This document shows positions 45,289-56,634 of a DNA stretch of 64,000 bases, one piece after another. The stretch's first letter is position 1, and each line of letters opens with the position of its first letter. The notes beneath the pieces were generated by a model. It was not told the DNA's origin, ran no database searches, and saw only the letters and a program-made list of their open reading frames with translations. The stretch comes from Siphonodentalium dalli (Eukaryota; Mollusca; Scaphopoda; Gadilida; Siphonodentaliidae): contig CP136061.1 of assembly GCA_032622095.1 (NCBI GenBank), positions 82,746,324-82,810,323 of the forward strand. The letters are read 5' to 3'. The position numbers and the translations under genes were made by a program.

Positions 45289-45558
45289 AAAGGTACTCAA
45301 TCCGATCAGTCGCTCCTAAATTACTATTTATTTGGCTTCGGGAGTATAAATATTTGATTCAGAGTCGAGGAACCCCCTCATAAAAGCTCAGAATTAACAG
45401 ATTTAGATTTATGAAATTTGTTAATTTCTCGAGATGTGGCCCGGCCAGAAAACATGTGGTCAAACAGACAAATTGCTCTAAAATCAAGTGGTTATTACTA
45501 CCACTTGATTTTAGAGTTATCAGTCTTCATCTGCAATCTGATTAGATTGAGTACCTTT
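45289..45558. mobile_element. About 270-bp MITE, TIR AAAGGTACTCAATC
   Basis: Ends AAAGGTACTCAATC-CG-ATCAG and, inverted, AAAGGTACTCAATC-TA-ATCAG: 21 bp with two mismatches. An exact 17-bp hairpin CTCTAAAATCAAGTGGT with its complement lies at about 45478-45518. Target duplication is ambiguous (TTA or TTTA). Confidence 0.75.
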
Positions 45559-46970
45559 AGATATAAATGTAAATTACTAAATAACTTGTAAAAAAGTACA
45601 ATTGGGTCAATCTTCAATTTGGAATGGAAGTGAAGTACACGCTAACAGTCAAACTATTATAACATGAAGTTTTAACTTCATTGTAAACTTCATTGAAATG
45701 TGCACAGCATACATCATCCAGAGGTGGTACAGTTCATGTGGATCCTCTTATGGAATCAAAGTGCTGTCAAAATCTTTGAACTTTCCATATGCTGTATGAA
45801 TATACATGTACCGGTACATGTACATGTACTAGTATTTTTTTTATGTTGAGTCAAGCGTTCATCTGTCCCATATTTTGACTTTTGAGTATCATATGTTGAG
45901 GTGTTCCAACTTGATGCAATTGCGTAAGTACTGCTACATGTACCTTTTGGCTTTCGTGTAAATGTGACGTCTCAGAATCTTGCCAACTGCATGCAGTAAT
46001 AAACACTAATATTCGTTGACAATGTGTTTTAATTTGCAATGTTGATGACTAATTCAAGGCTAGAACTTGATATAATTTGTTTGTATTGTTGACATCTGTT
46101 GTCCACTGCCGGGAATCTGTATATGGTTTCACTGCAGGATCCTGACAGATGTAGTAGCACACATGATGTTGGGTCCCACCGATACGTTAGTGATATATCA
46201 CTGCCAAATGCGCTCAGTTAATGCACAGTACCAGTGGAACTGAATTTACATACATGTACCGTACAACACAACATTCTCACAATATTCTTCTTCTGTTCCA
46301 ACCGCTGCAGCAATTTGCGTAATGTCGCACCTCGATGCTGGGAGCCAAAAGTTTCTGGCATGAAGACAATATAATTTTAAAACAGTATACATATACTCTT
46401 CCAGACACTCTTATTTCTTTGTTGTGATGATGCAAAGGATCATCGCTTTAAAGTTTCCAACTTCCAAGTCGATTGGCTAATTAATACTAATTTATAGAGT
46501 ACAGATACTAGTACTGATCTGAAGCCTGTAGATCAAACTTCTCAGTTGCATATCAGAAATGCGTGACCCAGTGGTTTTCATTCGTGCCATAATAGCCATT
46601 GAGTACTGGTAATGTCATATTCAGTCCGTTTCCTGGTCCTCAAATTGGAAATAGAAATAATTTTGACAGACTTGTCTTTCGATATTATGCGAACATCCAT
46701 ATGAATACAATAGTTGAATCTTGTATTTAATTCACAATATATTCGATTTGTATCTAGTCGATCATTTTCTGTTGTCAATCCATGTTAATTTGCGACAAAA
46801 TTACCAAAAAATACACGCTAACTTTTTTGCGCGCATTTTTCGTTGGAAGAATATATTTAGTTTGCCGAACGAAACGAAACTAAATCTTAAAGATTAAAGA
46901 TTACAAACTGTAATTCTATGCCCTAATCTTTTTCTGTTCATTTGGGGTCTAATATAGCTCCCGACTCATT
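45559..46970. other. Intergenic, nothing recognised
   Basis: Contains TACATGTA-type simple sequence (45808-45836). Frames 45851-46039 and 46578-46778 (minus) have no support. Confidence 0.4.
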
Positions 46971-48402
46971 TTAAGTGACTCAACTTGTAAGCAATGTTAA
47001 TGCGAAAAAGTGTCCGTGTAGACACCAGGCAAGATGGCGTCCAATATGGCCGCCGTTTTTTCCAGACGCGTCCCTAAGTCTATTTGATGCATAATATAGT
47101 GAAAACATCTTGTCTTGTGTATACAAATGTATATACTTGTGTGAAGCTAAGATGTATTGCCACATTTTAAGGCAAAATTGCCGCCAAAATGGCTGCCGGA
47201 AATTTTGACGTTTTACACTAATATCTTGTAGATTAGTTTCTGCTCTATGGAATCGGTTCAGAATAGGGCTTTATTTTGCAACATGTATTGTTCAAGTTAA
47301 TGATCATCGAGCAATGAAATGTGCCATGTGTCCCAGCCCCTTCAGAGCCCTCAAAAATTCGATTTTACAGAACGCGAAAAGAAATTTGTCATTTTGTCTC
47401 AAAATGGCGGCCAATATATGGAAAATGGTGAATTTTTCCCTATTATGCCATTTAATCGCTTACGAGGTGTGGCTAATGAATAACCTTATGTCTTATATAC
47501 ATGAATGCTAACAATTCTGATGCACCTTAGTTATTTGTGAGTAGTGTAACTACTGACACTACAAGAACAAATCTGATTTTTCTATCACAAGCTTGACATC
47601 GAAATCGTCAAAAATAATAACCAGGAAATGAATATGTGGTCACATGTGAGGTGCGGTAGAGGGCTAATGTCACAAGAGCTATTTCGACCTTCACCTCAGA
47701 ATTTGCAGTCACGTTATATTCAACTAATTAACGGGTCTCTTTCTGGTGGTTAATAGAACACCAAAATTGGAGGAACATCTTGATATATATGTCAAATTGC
47801 ACATACGGGTGGAATGGAGTCGATTTGTGATTATAGATTCGCGCCCTACGAGTATACCATTTATTAAGGTCAAGGGCGACATTACCCTATTACCGTGAGG
47901 TGCATATGTATAGAGGGAGTTACTCCATAGGCCTATGATAACACCATGCTCATATATAGCAATTCCTTGTTTTTATGATCACATAGTAACTCCCTGTATA
48001 CCTATTCACTTCATATTTGTCTGCATACAAATGTTAGTATTTAATATATGTAACATAGAATAGTCCATTTTATTCCCTAATCACAACTTGTAAGCGATTA
48101 CATAGCATGATGTGGCAATATTTGCCTTTTTTTTCAAATTGTTGTTGCCATTTTTGCAGCCAGTTTGGGACAAAGTGACAATTTTGATTAAATTGAGTTA
48201 AAATATTCATAGGTAATGGTATGCCTCAGTTACGTTGCACAGTTTTGTTCATTTCTTGTTGAACAATGAATAGAATCACAATGGTGATTTTTGGTGAAAT
48301 TTTATACCACGTTCTGTAAACAATCTAATATTTGAGGGACCGGAAGGGCTGGGACCACAATAATGTCATATTTTATTGCTTCAGTGATCAGTTAACATGA
48401 AA

Positions 48403-48433
<31 letters not shown>

Positions 48434-48700
48434 GTCCCAACTATGAACCAGTCACATACATAATTAACTTATCTAGAAGATATCGGTGGGGGGGGGGGGG
48501 GACATAAAATTTTCCACATCCAGCTGCCATTTTGGCGGCTATTTTGGAAGGAGCAATTTTGCCCTAAAATGTGGTATTGTAACTTCACAAAAAATATTTA
48601 CATTTGTATACATATGACAACATGTTCTCACTTTAATTTGCATCAAACTGGCTAAGTGACTCGTAAGAAAACGGTGGATTACACCTGGTATTAATTAATT
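46970..48700. repeat. About 1.7-kb region bounded by long imperfect inverted repeats
   Basis: 47080-47200 and 48520-48660 are inverted copies; shared words include TTTGATGCA, TATACAAATGTA, TGTGAAG, CCACATTTTA.GGCAAAATTG and GCCGCCAAAATGGC. The interior has more 'AAAATGGC/GCCATTTT' words, an (AAT)n run (48403-48432) and a G run (48488-48501). It is possibly an old foldback DNA element; frame 47314-47511 is unsupported. Confidence 0.6.
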
Positions 48701-49203
48701 AATGTAATGGTAATCCAAACTATAGGCCTACATGTGAAATATGTTGTTGTAATTTAAGGTTTGAGCACCAAGGCTTGGTCGAAAATACATATTCAAGTTC
48801 GCTCCTGTTGGTAACCTTTTTCCCATAATGGACAGTAAAAACACCCCGGTATATCATGAGATGGATAAACACCTGGGTGTACCATGAGATGGAGAAACAC
48901 CTGGGTAAATCCCTACCAAATGGATAAGACACCCGGGTAAATCTCGATATAGGTTTTATATACCTGGATTAACACCGGTATAATGACTTTTTACACGGGG
49001 TTTACCTGGGTAGAATATTATTTTTTTACCATGGATTAAACCGGATAAACCCCCAGTTTTACCCGGGTAAATTTTTATATGGGTGTATCTCAAGCCATCG
49101 TAATTATACATATAAAATCGATCAATGGGATCGTTGGGCATGTATTGGCGCATACATCAACATTGCTTGCAGTTTGTGTTATTATTTATGTGGTTTGAAC
49201 ATT
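48701..49203. other. ACCCGGGTAAA-like degenerate repeats
   Basis: About 48840-49080 carries many loose copies of ACACC(T/C)GGGTAAAT/ACCGGTATA words on both strands, probably a decayed minisatellite or foldback. No gene. Confidence 0.45.
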
Positions 49204-49265
49204 ACTACGAGTTAACTCGTAGTAGCAGTCCTCATGGAACCGTTTACTACGAGTTAACTCGTAGT
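49204..49265. repeat. Two perfect 20-bp palindromes
   Basis: ACTACGAGTTAACTCGTAGT occurs at 49204-49223 and 49246-49265, start to start 42 bp. The core GAGTTAACTC recurs at about 50649-50658, beside the MULE insertion site. Confidence 0.9.
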
Positions 49266-49481
49266 GGCAGTGAACGTGTTAACAAACATATTTCTTTCAA
49301 AAAGGTGGTAAGTGTTTTCTCCTGGTTTGAGAGTGTCTGATACATGTATGTGACCGAGTAAAGTTACATTTCCTTGACATTCTGTTTGGTTTATTGATCA
49401 TTGGTTATCTTCACTTAATGGCGTGGGGAGGGCCACGCGTCAGATATAACAAGTTGGTAATGAGTAGGGGCGTGCTCGAAC

Positions 49482-50634
49482 GGGTCCGTGACTACCCGCC
49501 CCCGAGACAACCCGCCCCTTTCACTCTGAGACAACCCGCCCCCGGACAACCCGCCCCCAAAAATCAATTAGCGGTAATCAGTGGCTAATTAGGAGGTGTG
49601 AGGGGATTATGAGATGTTTGTTTAACGAAACTGGGTTGTTATTTTATAGATTTTTATTTGATTTAACAACATGGACAACAATAAATACACATGTAATATA
49701 ATATAACTTATGAACACAAAAATGCATCAACGATAATATGTTTATTTATTACGAACGAAATTAATGAACGAAATTTAAAAACGGAATGAACGAAGATTAA
49801 AAACAAAATTTAATAAGTTTAACAAACGAACAATGGTTAATTTGGGGCTGGTGCCTCCTTCTGCAGAAGTGGGACCATGGTATAGAAATCTAAGCCGGTC
49901 CCCATTGTATTCATTCGTCTATGCCATGCTTCGAGTCGTTGTTGGTGCGGACGTCATGTATGAGTATATGCTCCAACTCTCTGGGGGGCCGGGGGGGGGG
50001 GGTGAAGAGCTCGTGATCCACTGGCGCTGCATGTAGTCTAGGACCTCCCTGATCTTTGAACCTTCAGACGTTCTGTCATAGTACTCCTGGAACGTTTCTC
50101 TTATTTGTGGAGCCGGATCGAGGAAGGGAAGAGCCAGCAACTGACGGATGAAGTTGTGCAATCGACCCTTCTGGCCATATGCTGTCTTAAGACCGACGGT
50201 TGGTGTGTGTCTATTCACGGCCTGCGTCCAGTTCCAACGCCATCGTTCAAAGGCTGTTTGTGTATACTCACCTCCAGTTAACATCAGTGAGATGAATCCC
50301 GACCACTAAGTGTTGTTAACACACTGTGATAATGAACCATTTGCATCAAATGTTTGTTTTGAAAGCACCCATTTTAATTAGTCTTCATTTACCTTAAGTG
50401 CCGTTCAGTTGTCAAAACATTGTGTCATTCTTTATCCCATTCCACGCATTGACATAATTAATGAATAAACACATGTTTTGTTGATAAAAATCTTTAATAA
50501 TATATCATCAAAGAACATAAAAGAACATAATCACTATTAACAATTTCGGGACAACCCGCCCTCATTTATCGGGACAACCCGCCCCCAAAATAGCATAGGG
50601 GCGGGTTGTCTCGGGGGCGGGTAGTCCCGTTCCC
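49482..50634 (-). mobile_element. MULE-like DNA transposon, 1153 bp, 37-bp TIRs, 9-bp TSD
   Basis: TGCTCGAAC flanks both ends (49473-49481, 50635-50643). The 37-bp TIRs differ at three positions; both contain GACTACCCGCCCCCGAGACA followed by ACCCGCCCC. The word GACAACCCGCCCC is repeated two to three more times inside each end. A 9-bp duplication and GG-starting ends fit Mutator-like elements, as does the transposase fragment inside. Confidence 0.88.
49919..50284 (-). pseudogene. MULE-type transposase C-terminal fragment
   Basis: 121 codons. Residues about 9-95 (FERWRWNWTQAVNRHTPTVG, GLKTAYGQKG, LALPFLDPAPQIRETF, LDYMQRQWI) resemble the segment after the catalytic domain of MULE transposases in invertebrates (recognised from family style, not searched). 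The DDE catalytic region is absent, so the copy is non-autonomous. Pro-rich and Thr-rich residues at the end come from a G run at 49989-49998. Confidence 0.6.
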
Positions 50635-50760
50635 TGCTCGAACGGGTGAGTTAACTCACGGGCAGTTGGTTTAGGCAGGGTATATGCACCACAAACGGAA
50701 TGGTATACATCATACGTCAATAATTTCCCGGATCATGGTCGCCCGACATCATTCAGGCAT

Positions 50761-50830
50761 TGAACGCAAAGTGAATCAAACTACCAATAAGAGTACCCGT
50801 TATTCAGTACCATAAATTTTCTGACGCTGG
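50761..50830 (+). repeat. Block A'' (upstream of ZNF3)
   Basis: Diverged match to the middle of blocks A and A': GCAAA.TGAATC.AAC.ACCAA.AAG.GTA, then TATTCAGTACCA.A.ATT.TCTGACGC. Places a copy of the same upstream block before the third finger array. Confidence 0.55.
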
Positions 50831-51279
50831 GAAGGAAGACCAAATAAGCAATTAGATTGAACGATATTATCTTCTGTTAAACTCCTGTATGTAGCATTCG
50901 TCTACGGGTTTGATTTCAAGTTATATTCTAAACTGTTGTTAAGTTGGTGAGACGCATCGATTTGGCTCGTCGTACATGTACCTGTATGTACATGTATCAT
51001 TGTGGAAAAGCATTAACTCTCCAATCGGCACATGGACGTTTTGTTTGTAATTATTCATCTCTGAAATGATCTTCCTCTAAGTGAGAGAAATAATCACACG
51101 TCGTTTCATTTTCGCACGTTGTTTATCCGACCTTTATGAGAAACGACCGTACGGTTGTGTTACTTTTGGTGATAAAACGTTAATTCCATCAAGGAAATTA
51201 AATGCACAGAAGTGGATCCGTGCACGTGTGTACAAGGAAAACATTAACTGAATCAGATTATTATGATAATTTATTCCGT

Positions 51280-52464
51280 TGCGACATTTGAGAGAGATAA
51301 TTCAACCATTTCACCAACATGATATACCGTTGTGATATTTACGGGAGATTATTTACAGTTGGACTGTTTCTCTTTATCTTCCCTGTAAATTACTGCTGTA
51401 CAAGAAGAACGGCAGCTTCGGGACCAGATTTCTTTGCACACGATAATTCACAACTGTGATCGCCCGTATGAATGTTATGTTTGCAGGAACATATTCAATA
51501 TTTCAGACACGGTAGTGTGATAAGAATCCATTCCGGCGATCGCCCATATTGATGTGACATTTGTGGTAAATCATTCGCCGACTCAATCAATTTGTCTAAA
51601 CGCATGATGGATCATAACAACGATCGCCCGCATCAGTCAAGTTTGCTAACAAGCCACAACATAATCCACTCCGATCATAGCCCGTATCAATGTGGTATTT
51701 GTGGGGAAACATTCGCCGGCTCGAGCAATTTGTCTGCGCACATGCTGAACCATCCAGATGATCGCCTGTACCAGTGCGATATATGCGACAAATCATTCAA
51801 ACAATCAATTGCTCTAACACGTCATAAAAGAATCCATTCCGGCGATCGCCCGTATCAATGTGCTATTTGTGGGGAATCATTCGCCGACTCGAGCAATTTG
51901 TCTTCACACATGATGAATCATACCGGTGATCGACCGTATCATTGCGATATATGCCACAAAGCATTCAAAAATTCAAGCAACCTGAAAAATCATAAAATAA
52001 TCCACTCCGGCGATCGCCCGTATCAATGTGGTGTTTGTGGTAAATCATACACCCAGCCAGGCTCTTTGATCACACACAAGAAGATACACACCGGCGATCG
52101 GCCGCATCAGTGCGATATATGCAACAAAGCATTCAAACAATCAATTGCTCTAACAAATCATGTAAGAACCCACTCCGGCATTCGCCCATATCAATGTGAT
52201 ATTTGTGACAAAGCATTCAACCAGTCAGGTGATCTAACACGTCATAAAAGAATCCACTCCGGTGATCGCCCGTATCGATGTGATATATGTGAAAAATCGT
52301 TCAGCAGATCGGGACATTTGAAATTACACAAGATGATTCACACTGGCGTTCGACCGTATCAGTGCGATATATGCGAGAAAGCATTCACTACATCACGCGA
52401 CCTGGAAAGACATAAACGAATAAGAACACACTCCGGCATTCACTCGCGTCAGAGTGATATGTGA
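51280..52464 (+). CDS. C2H2 zinc-finger array ZNF3, nine intact fingers
   Basis: The open frame 51592-52464 (290 codons) encodes nine contiguous C2H2 fingers of the YQCDICxKxF-x5-L-x2-H-x3-H type with SGDRP, TGDRP and SGIRP linkers. Finger 9 has two extra residues between its histidines. The N-terminal 30 residues derive from a broken finger ([16 protein letters not shown]). Finger debris with stops lies upstream (51280-51590) and downstream (52464-52620), so the frame is the intact middle of a longer array rather than a clean gene. No N-terminal domain or start context supports ATG 51592. Probable role if expressed: DNA binding in the nucleus. Confidence 0.6.
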
Positions 52465-52621
52465 CAAAGCATTCAAACAATCAAGTGCTCTAATAAGCAA
52501 TAAACAAATCCACTCCGGTGATCGCCTGTATCAATGTGATATTTGCGGGAACTAATTAACCTTGTCAAGAAGTTTGACTAAACATAGATGTATATGTTTA
52601 CGGACTGGAGATCGCCCGCAT
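52465..52621 (+). pseudogene. Broken fingers 3' of ZNF3, split by L2-like insertion
   Basis: [23 protein letters not shown] and TGDRPH pieces in shifting frames. The finger that begins CCCGCATATCAGTGC is cut here; its remainder (TATATGCGAGAGAGCAT) lies after the LINE at about 54661. Confidence 0.7.
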
Positions 52622-54556
52622 ATCAGTGCCAAAGCTGATAAGCGGCATGCTGAGAGGAGATGGCGAAAATCCGGTCTAACAGTTGATCGTCAAATCTATG
52701 TTGAAAAGAACAACCGTATGAATCAAATGACTAGATCTGCCCGTTCGGAATATTATAACTCTAAAATCGCGAATGCTAAATCAACAAAAGTCATCTATTC
52801 CATAACCAACGAACTAAGTGGTAAGAAAAAAGTACCAATTCTTCCTACTAATGTTAAAGAAAGTGAATTACCGGATGCTTTTGGTGAATATTTCCGTGAC
52901 AAAATTGCAAACCTGCGTTACCAGCTAGATGTATCAAATGCTGAAGCAGAGTTCAAACCGTTCGTTGGTGACAGTCTTAGTTCGTTCTGCAAGCTTACAT
53001 GTGATGAGGTCAAGGAACTTATTTTATCATCCACTTCAAAAACATGTGTTTTGGATCCCATTCCAACTTCTTTACTGGTGGAACATATCGATTTTATATT
53101 AGAACCACTCACAAAGCTCATAAATTGGTCTTTGTCTGAAGGTGTTGTTCCTGACTGTTTTAAGGAGGCCGTTGTGATTCCCCTGATTAAAAATAATTCT
53201 CTGGATGCCGACTTGCTAAAGAACTATAGGCCCATCTCAAACCTTCAATTCGTCTCGAAGCTGTTAGAAAAAGCTGTCCTCAAACAACTGAGAAATCATA
53301 TGGAGAAACATTTGCTTCTGGAAAAATTTCAGTCAGCGTACAAACCTGGTCACAGTACTGAAACTGCATTGTTGTGTATCACTTCAGACCTTCTTCTTGC
53401 CAGTGATGATAACAAGTTTTCACTAGTATCCATGCTTGACATGAGCGCAGCTTTCGATACTCTTGATCACGAAATACTGTTGAAGCGATTGGAAATTTCT
53501 TTTGGGATATCTGACAGCGCGCTCAAGTGGTTCGGTTCATATCTCTCTAATCGTGTTCAGAGGATTCAAATTGGCAGTGCGTTTTCCAAAACCTTTCATC
53601 TGCAATATGGAGTCCCTCAGGGATCTGTCCTGGGGCCTGTCTTGTACTTAATCTACACCAAACCACTTGGTGAGATCATCAGGCGACACAGTGTTTCTGC
53701 TCACATGTATGCTGATGATACACAGCTTTACATTTCTGGTGATAACCCATATTTTCTTCTCACTGTAATGGAAAACTGCATCGGTTCTGTGAAATCGTGG
53801 ATGTTGGCTAATAAACTAAAATTAAATAGTGACAAAACTGAAGTAATGTGGGTGTCTAAGCCGTCATACATAGAAAAGGTGGGCATAGATGTTATGACTA
53901 TTGATGGTAACCAAGTTTATTTCTCAGATAAGGCGAAGAACCTTGGTGTATTTTTGGATAGATCACTCTCTATGACATCACATATTAGCCAGATATGCAA
54001 GACAATATACATTGAACTTCGAAAACTGGGTCAAATGAGGAAATACATAAACACTGACTCAGCTAAAAAACTTGCTTCATCTCTGATTCTCAGTCGACTT
54101 GACTATTGCAACTCTCTTTTGGCTGGTATACCATCTATCCAAATTACCAGGCTTCAGCGTCTGCAACACACTGCTGCAAGGATAGTTCTGTGTCGTAAAA
54201 GATCTGACGACACAGATGAAATGTTGCAAGAACTACATTGGCTACCAGTGACAGATAGGATTATTTATAAACTTGTTACATATGCATATCAAGCAACCCA
54301 TGACCCAAAATCTCTTCCAGCATACTTCAGTGATATCCTTGTTCCGTATGTCCCACACCGATCACTTCGTTCAGAGGACAAACTTCTTTTGACACCATCT
54401 GGTGCTAATTTGATCACGGTTGGCTACCGATCTTTCAAAGTAACATGCGCAAATGCATGGAATCCTCTGCCATTGAACATAAAAGAGTCACCATCTCTTG
54501 ACGACTTTAAAAAGTCATTGAAAACTTACTTGTTTGCACGGCGTTTCAGAAAGTGA
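52562..54556 (+). CDS. L2-like reverse transcriptase with zinc-finger-derived leader
   Basis: A 664-codon open frame. Residues 1-20 or so come from the broken ZNF3 finger; from AKADKRHAERRWRKSGL on it is LINE sequence. RT motifs: NYRPISNLQFVSKLLEK, LDMSAAFDTLDHEILL, GVPQGSVLGPVLYLIY, MYADDTQLY, KLNSDKTEVMW, SRLDYCNSLLAG, LHWLPVTDRI. The C-terminus is FKKSLKTYLFARRFRK. This is the L2 (CR1-group) type. It is open throughout the RT, so a recent copy, but it lacks endonuclease and promoter. The Met is a chance in-frame start in the finger debris. Confidence 0.88.
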   Translation: MSRSLTKHRCICLRTGDRPHISAKADKRHAERRWRKSGLTVDRQIYVEKNNRMNQMTRSARSEYYNSKIANAKSTKVIYSITNELSGKKKVPILPTNVKESELPDAFGEYFRDKIANLRYQLDVSNAEAEFKPFVGDSLSSFCKLTCDEVKELILSSTSKTCVLDPIPTSLLVEHIDFILEPLTKLINWSLSEGVVPDCFKEAVVIPLIKNNSLDADLLKNYRPISNLQFVSKLLEKAVLKQLRNHMEKHLLLEKFQSAYKPGHSTETALLCITSDLLLASDDNKFSLVSMLDMSAAFDTLDHEILLKRLEISFGISDSALKWFGSYLSNRVQRIQIGSAFSKTFHLQYGVPQGSVLGPVLYLIYTKPLGEIIRRHSVSAHMYADDTQLYISGDNPYFLLTVMENCIGSVKSWMLANKLKLNSDKTEVMWVSKPSYIEKVGIDVMTIDGNQVYFSDKAKNLGVFLDRSLSMTSHISQICKTIYIELRKLGQMRKYINTDSAKKLASSLILSRLDYCNSLLAGIPSIQITRLQRLQHTAARIVLCRKRSDDTDEMLQELHWLPVTDRIIYKLVTYAYQATHDPKSLPAYFSDILVPYVPHRSLRSEDKLLLTPSGANLITVGYRSFKVTCANAWNPLPLNIKESPSLDDFKKSLKTYLFARRFRK

Positions 54557-54661
54557 CTTTGATATTGTGTATATTTATATTTCTTGTTTATGTTTATGTC
54601 AAGCGCTTAGGGCCCGCTTATTGGGGATAAGCGCTATACAAATATTATTATTATTATTATT
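52622..54661 (+). mobile_element. L2-clade LINE, 5'-truncated, inserted in a zinc finger
   Basis: Begins in the linker after the endonuclease domain. Ends with GCGCTTAGGGCCCGCTTATT...AAGCGCTATACAAAT followed by (TTA)n (54640-54661), typical of L2-type 3' ends. The flanks are the two halves of one C2H2 finger. Confidence 0.85.
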
Positions 54662-54900
54662 ATATATGCGAGAGAGCATGCATTACACCAAAACCAAACA
54701 ATACAAAAGTATTGATTAATTCACCAAAGTAAAATTCTTGTCCAACTCCGTTGCACTAACGAAAATTGACACAAAAACGAAGAGGCAAATTGGGGGACTA
54801 TATTTCCCGTTGAAATCCTGAGCGCGCAGAACTGTCGTATACGGTTGTGAAGCGTCTCTGCCAACGATGTAAATGTATGCATTAATAAACTTCTTTTTAA

Positions 54901-55420
54901 AGGTGGATTATCTCTTTGTAAACATGTAATATATAGTTACCAGGGTATAAAATATTAGATTTGAATCGAAGACTCCTGTCCGGAAATGCTTCTATCGATT
55001 AATATTAATTTTATTTCGAATATTTTCTGGTCTAAAAAGGTGTGTTTGTTCAGCTAACGAACAATAGTGGTTACTGTTAACAGAGACCAGAAATTATATT
55101 GTGCAATTTTGTCACAAATAAACGTTAATTATACTCATTATCGCTTATATCTGTGGAACAAAACAGTACAAACAACCAATCTGTGACATTTGAAATTCGT
55201 TGCGTAGCCGTAGGAACAGCCCAGTGCTCTATATCGCAATACGGTCTCATCCGAATGGTCGGTTCTAAAAATAGTAACATAAATGGGCCCGATTTAATAT
55301 TCGAAATAAAATCAATATTAATTGATAGAAGCTTTTCCGGACATAGGTCTTCAGTTCATATCTATTATTGTATACCAACGCAACTATTTAAAATTTGTTA
55401 TTTAAAGAGATAATCCATCT
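54901..55420 (+). mobile_element. TTAA MITE family, copy 4
   Basis: 520 bp, TTAA at 54897-54900 and 55421-55424; nearly identical to copies 1-3. Confidence 0.94.
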
Positions 55421-55475
55421 TTAAGGATTATGTTTTGTAAAAAAAAAAGGCACAAAGATCTAATTTTTTCATGTG

Positions 55476-55571
55476 ATATACATGTACAAGATCTTCAACT
55501 CGTTATTTTGGGATAGAAGATTTTATGAACCGATTCTTATATCCAAACATAACTCGTTGGAGATCCTCTAT
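55476..55571. repeat. Short foldback, related to 57527-57685
   Basis: TGTACAAGATCTTCAACTCG...AACTCGTTGGAGATCCTCTATA with GGGATA.AAGATTTTATGAA. A shorter relative of the foldback at 57527-57685. Confidence 0.6.
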
Positions 55572-55606
55572 AGATAAATATAATACTCTATCGATTACAG
55601 AATTAA

Positions 55607-56152
55607 ATATTTCTATCTCTTTGTAAACATGTGTTATATAGTTACCTGGGTATAAACTATAATATATTAATCGAAGACCCCTGTTCGGAAATGCCTCTAT
55701 TGATTAATATTGATAATATTTCGAATATTGTCTGGTCCAAAAACGTGTGGTTGTTTAGCTAACGAACATTATTGGTTACTGTTAACAGAGAACGAATGTG
55801 TATTGTGTAATTTTGTCACAAATAAATGTTAACTATACTCCTTATCGCTCATAACTATGTAATACAACAATACAAGCAATCACTCTGGGACATTTGACGG
55901 TCGGAGCATAACTATAGAAACACCCAAATGAACTCTATCGCTATATGGTATCGCCTGAATGGTCTGTTCTAAAAATAGGTCAATAAAATAAAAAATGTCC
56001 CACTTGATCATCTCATTTTATAATAAAATATTCGAAATATAATCAATATCAATTGATAAAAGTCTTTCCAGACAGGGATTTCCAACTCATACGCATTATT
56101 TCATACCCAGGAAACTATTTAAAATTTATTATTTAAATAGATAATACACCTT
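55607..56152 (+). mobile_element. TTAA MITE family, old diverged copy 5
   Basis: Flanked by TTAA (55603-55606, 56153-56156). Recognisable by ATCTCTTTGTAAACATGT, GAAGACCCCTGTTCGGAAATG, TGTTAACAGAGA and TTGTCACAAATAAA, but with many substitutions and some indels (546 bp). Shows the family has been active over a long time. Confidence 0.85.
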
Positions 56153-56400
56153 TTAATATCATGATTATCCAATATTCATAGTTTTGTCATTTTACCTGAC
56201 TCATTCTATTCACTACTTAGTTTTGTAATGTAACCCAACATCTTGGGGTGCTCCTCACACGCAAGACGGGTCTCCATACCAACTAAACTGGTGCGATGCG
56301 ATGACTCAGTACGACATCGTTCGTATGAATGACAAGTAATTTGTATTTAGTAATCGAATAACGAAAACAGTTAGTTGCCCTTCGTTTAGGGAGACATTAA

Positions 56401-56634
56401 CCCTTTACCCAACAAACCGGCCAAATAAAGCTGCAACAGCCTAAATTATCTTGGCTCTGTCTCAATAGAACCATACAAATATGGATATCATTGGAACCGG
56501 CTCATTGACCACATTGTGATAGTTACAGTTATGCCCTGTGTCAATGCATTCTCTTATATATGCGAATCGACCATAGGTCGCCTCGCATATATAAGAGAAT
56601 GCATTGGCACAGGGCCGTTCTATTGGGTAAAGGG
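56401..56634. mobile_element. piggyBac-like MITE, 234 bp
   Basis: TTAA (56397-56400, 56635-56638) with ends CCCTTTACCCAA and TTGGGTAAAGGG (12-13 bp exact). CCC-starting TIRs with TTAA duplications are a piggyBac hallmark. The right half is a hairpin: CCTGTGTCAATGCATTCTCT... near 56535 pairs with ...GAATGCATTGGCACAGG near 56598. Confidence 0.85.

Noticed and set aside
49394-49588. Plus-strand frame with Pro/Gln repeats (RQPAP...) as a protein
   Set aside because: It is a translation of the repeated GACAACCCGCCCC motif in the MULE terminus.
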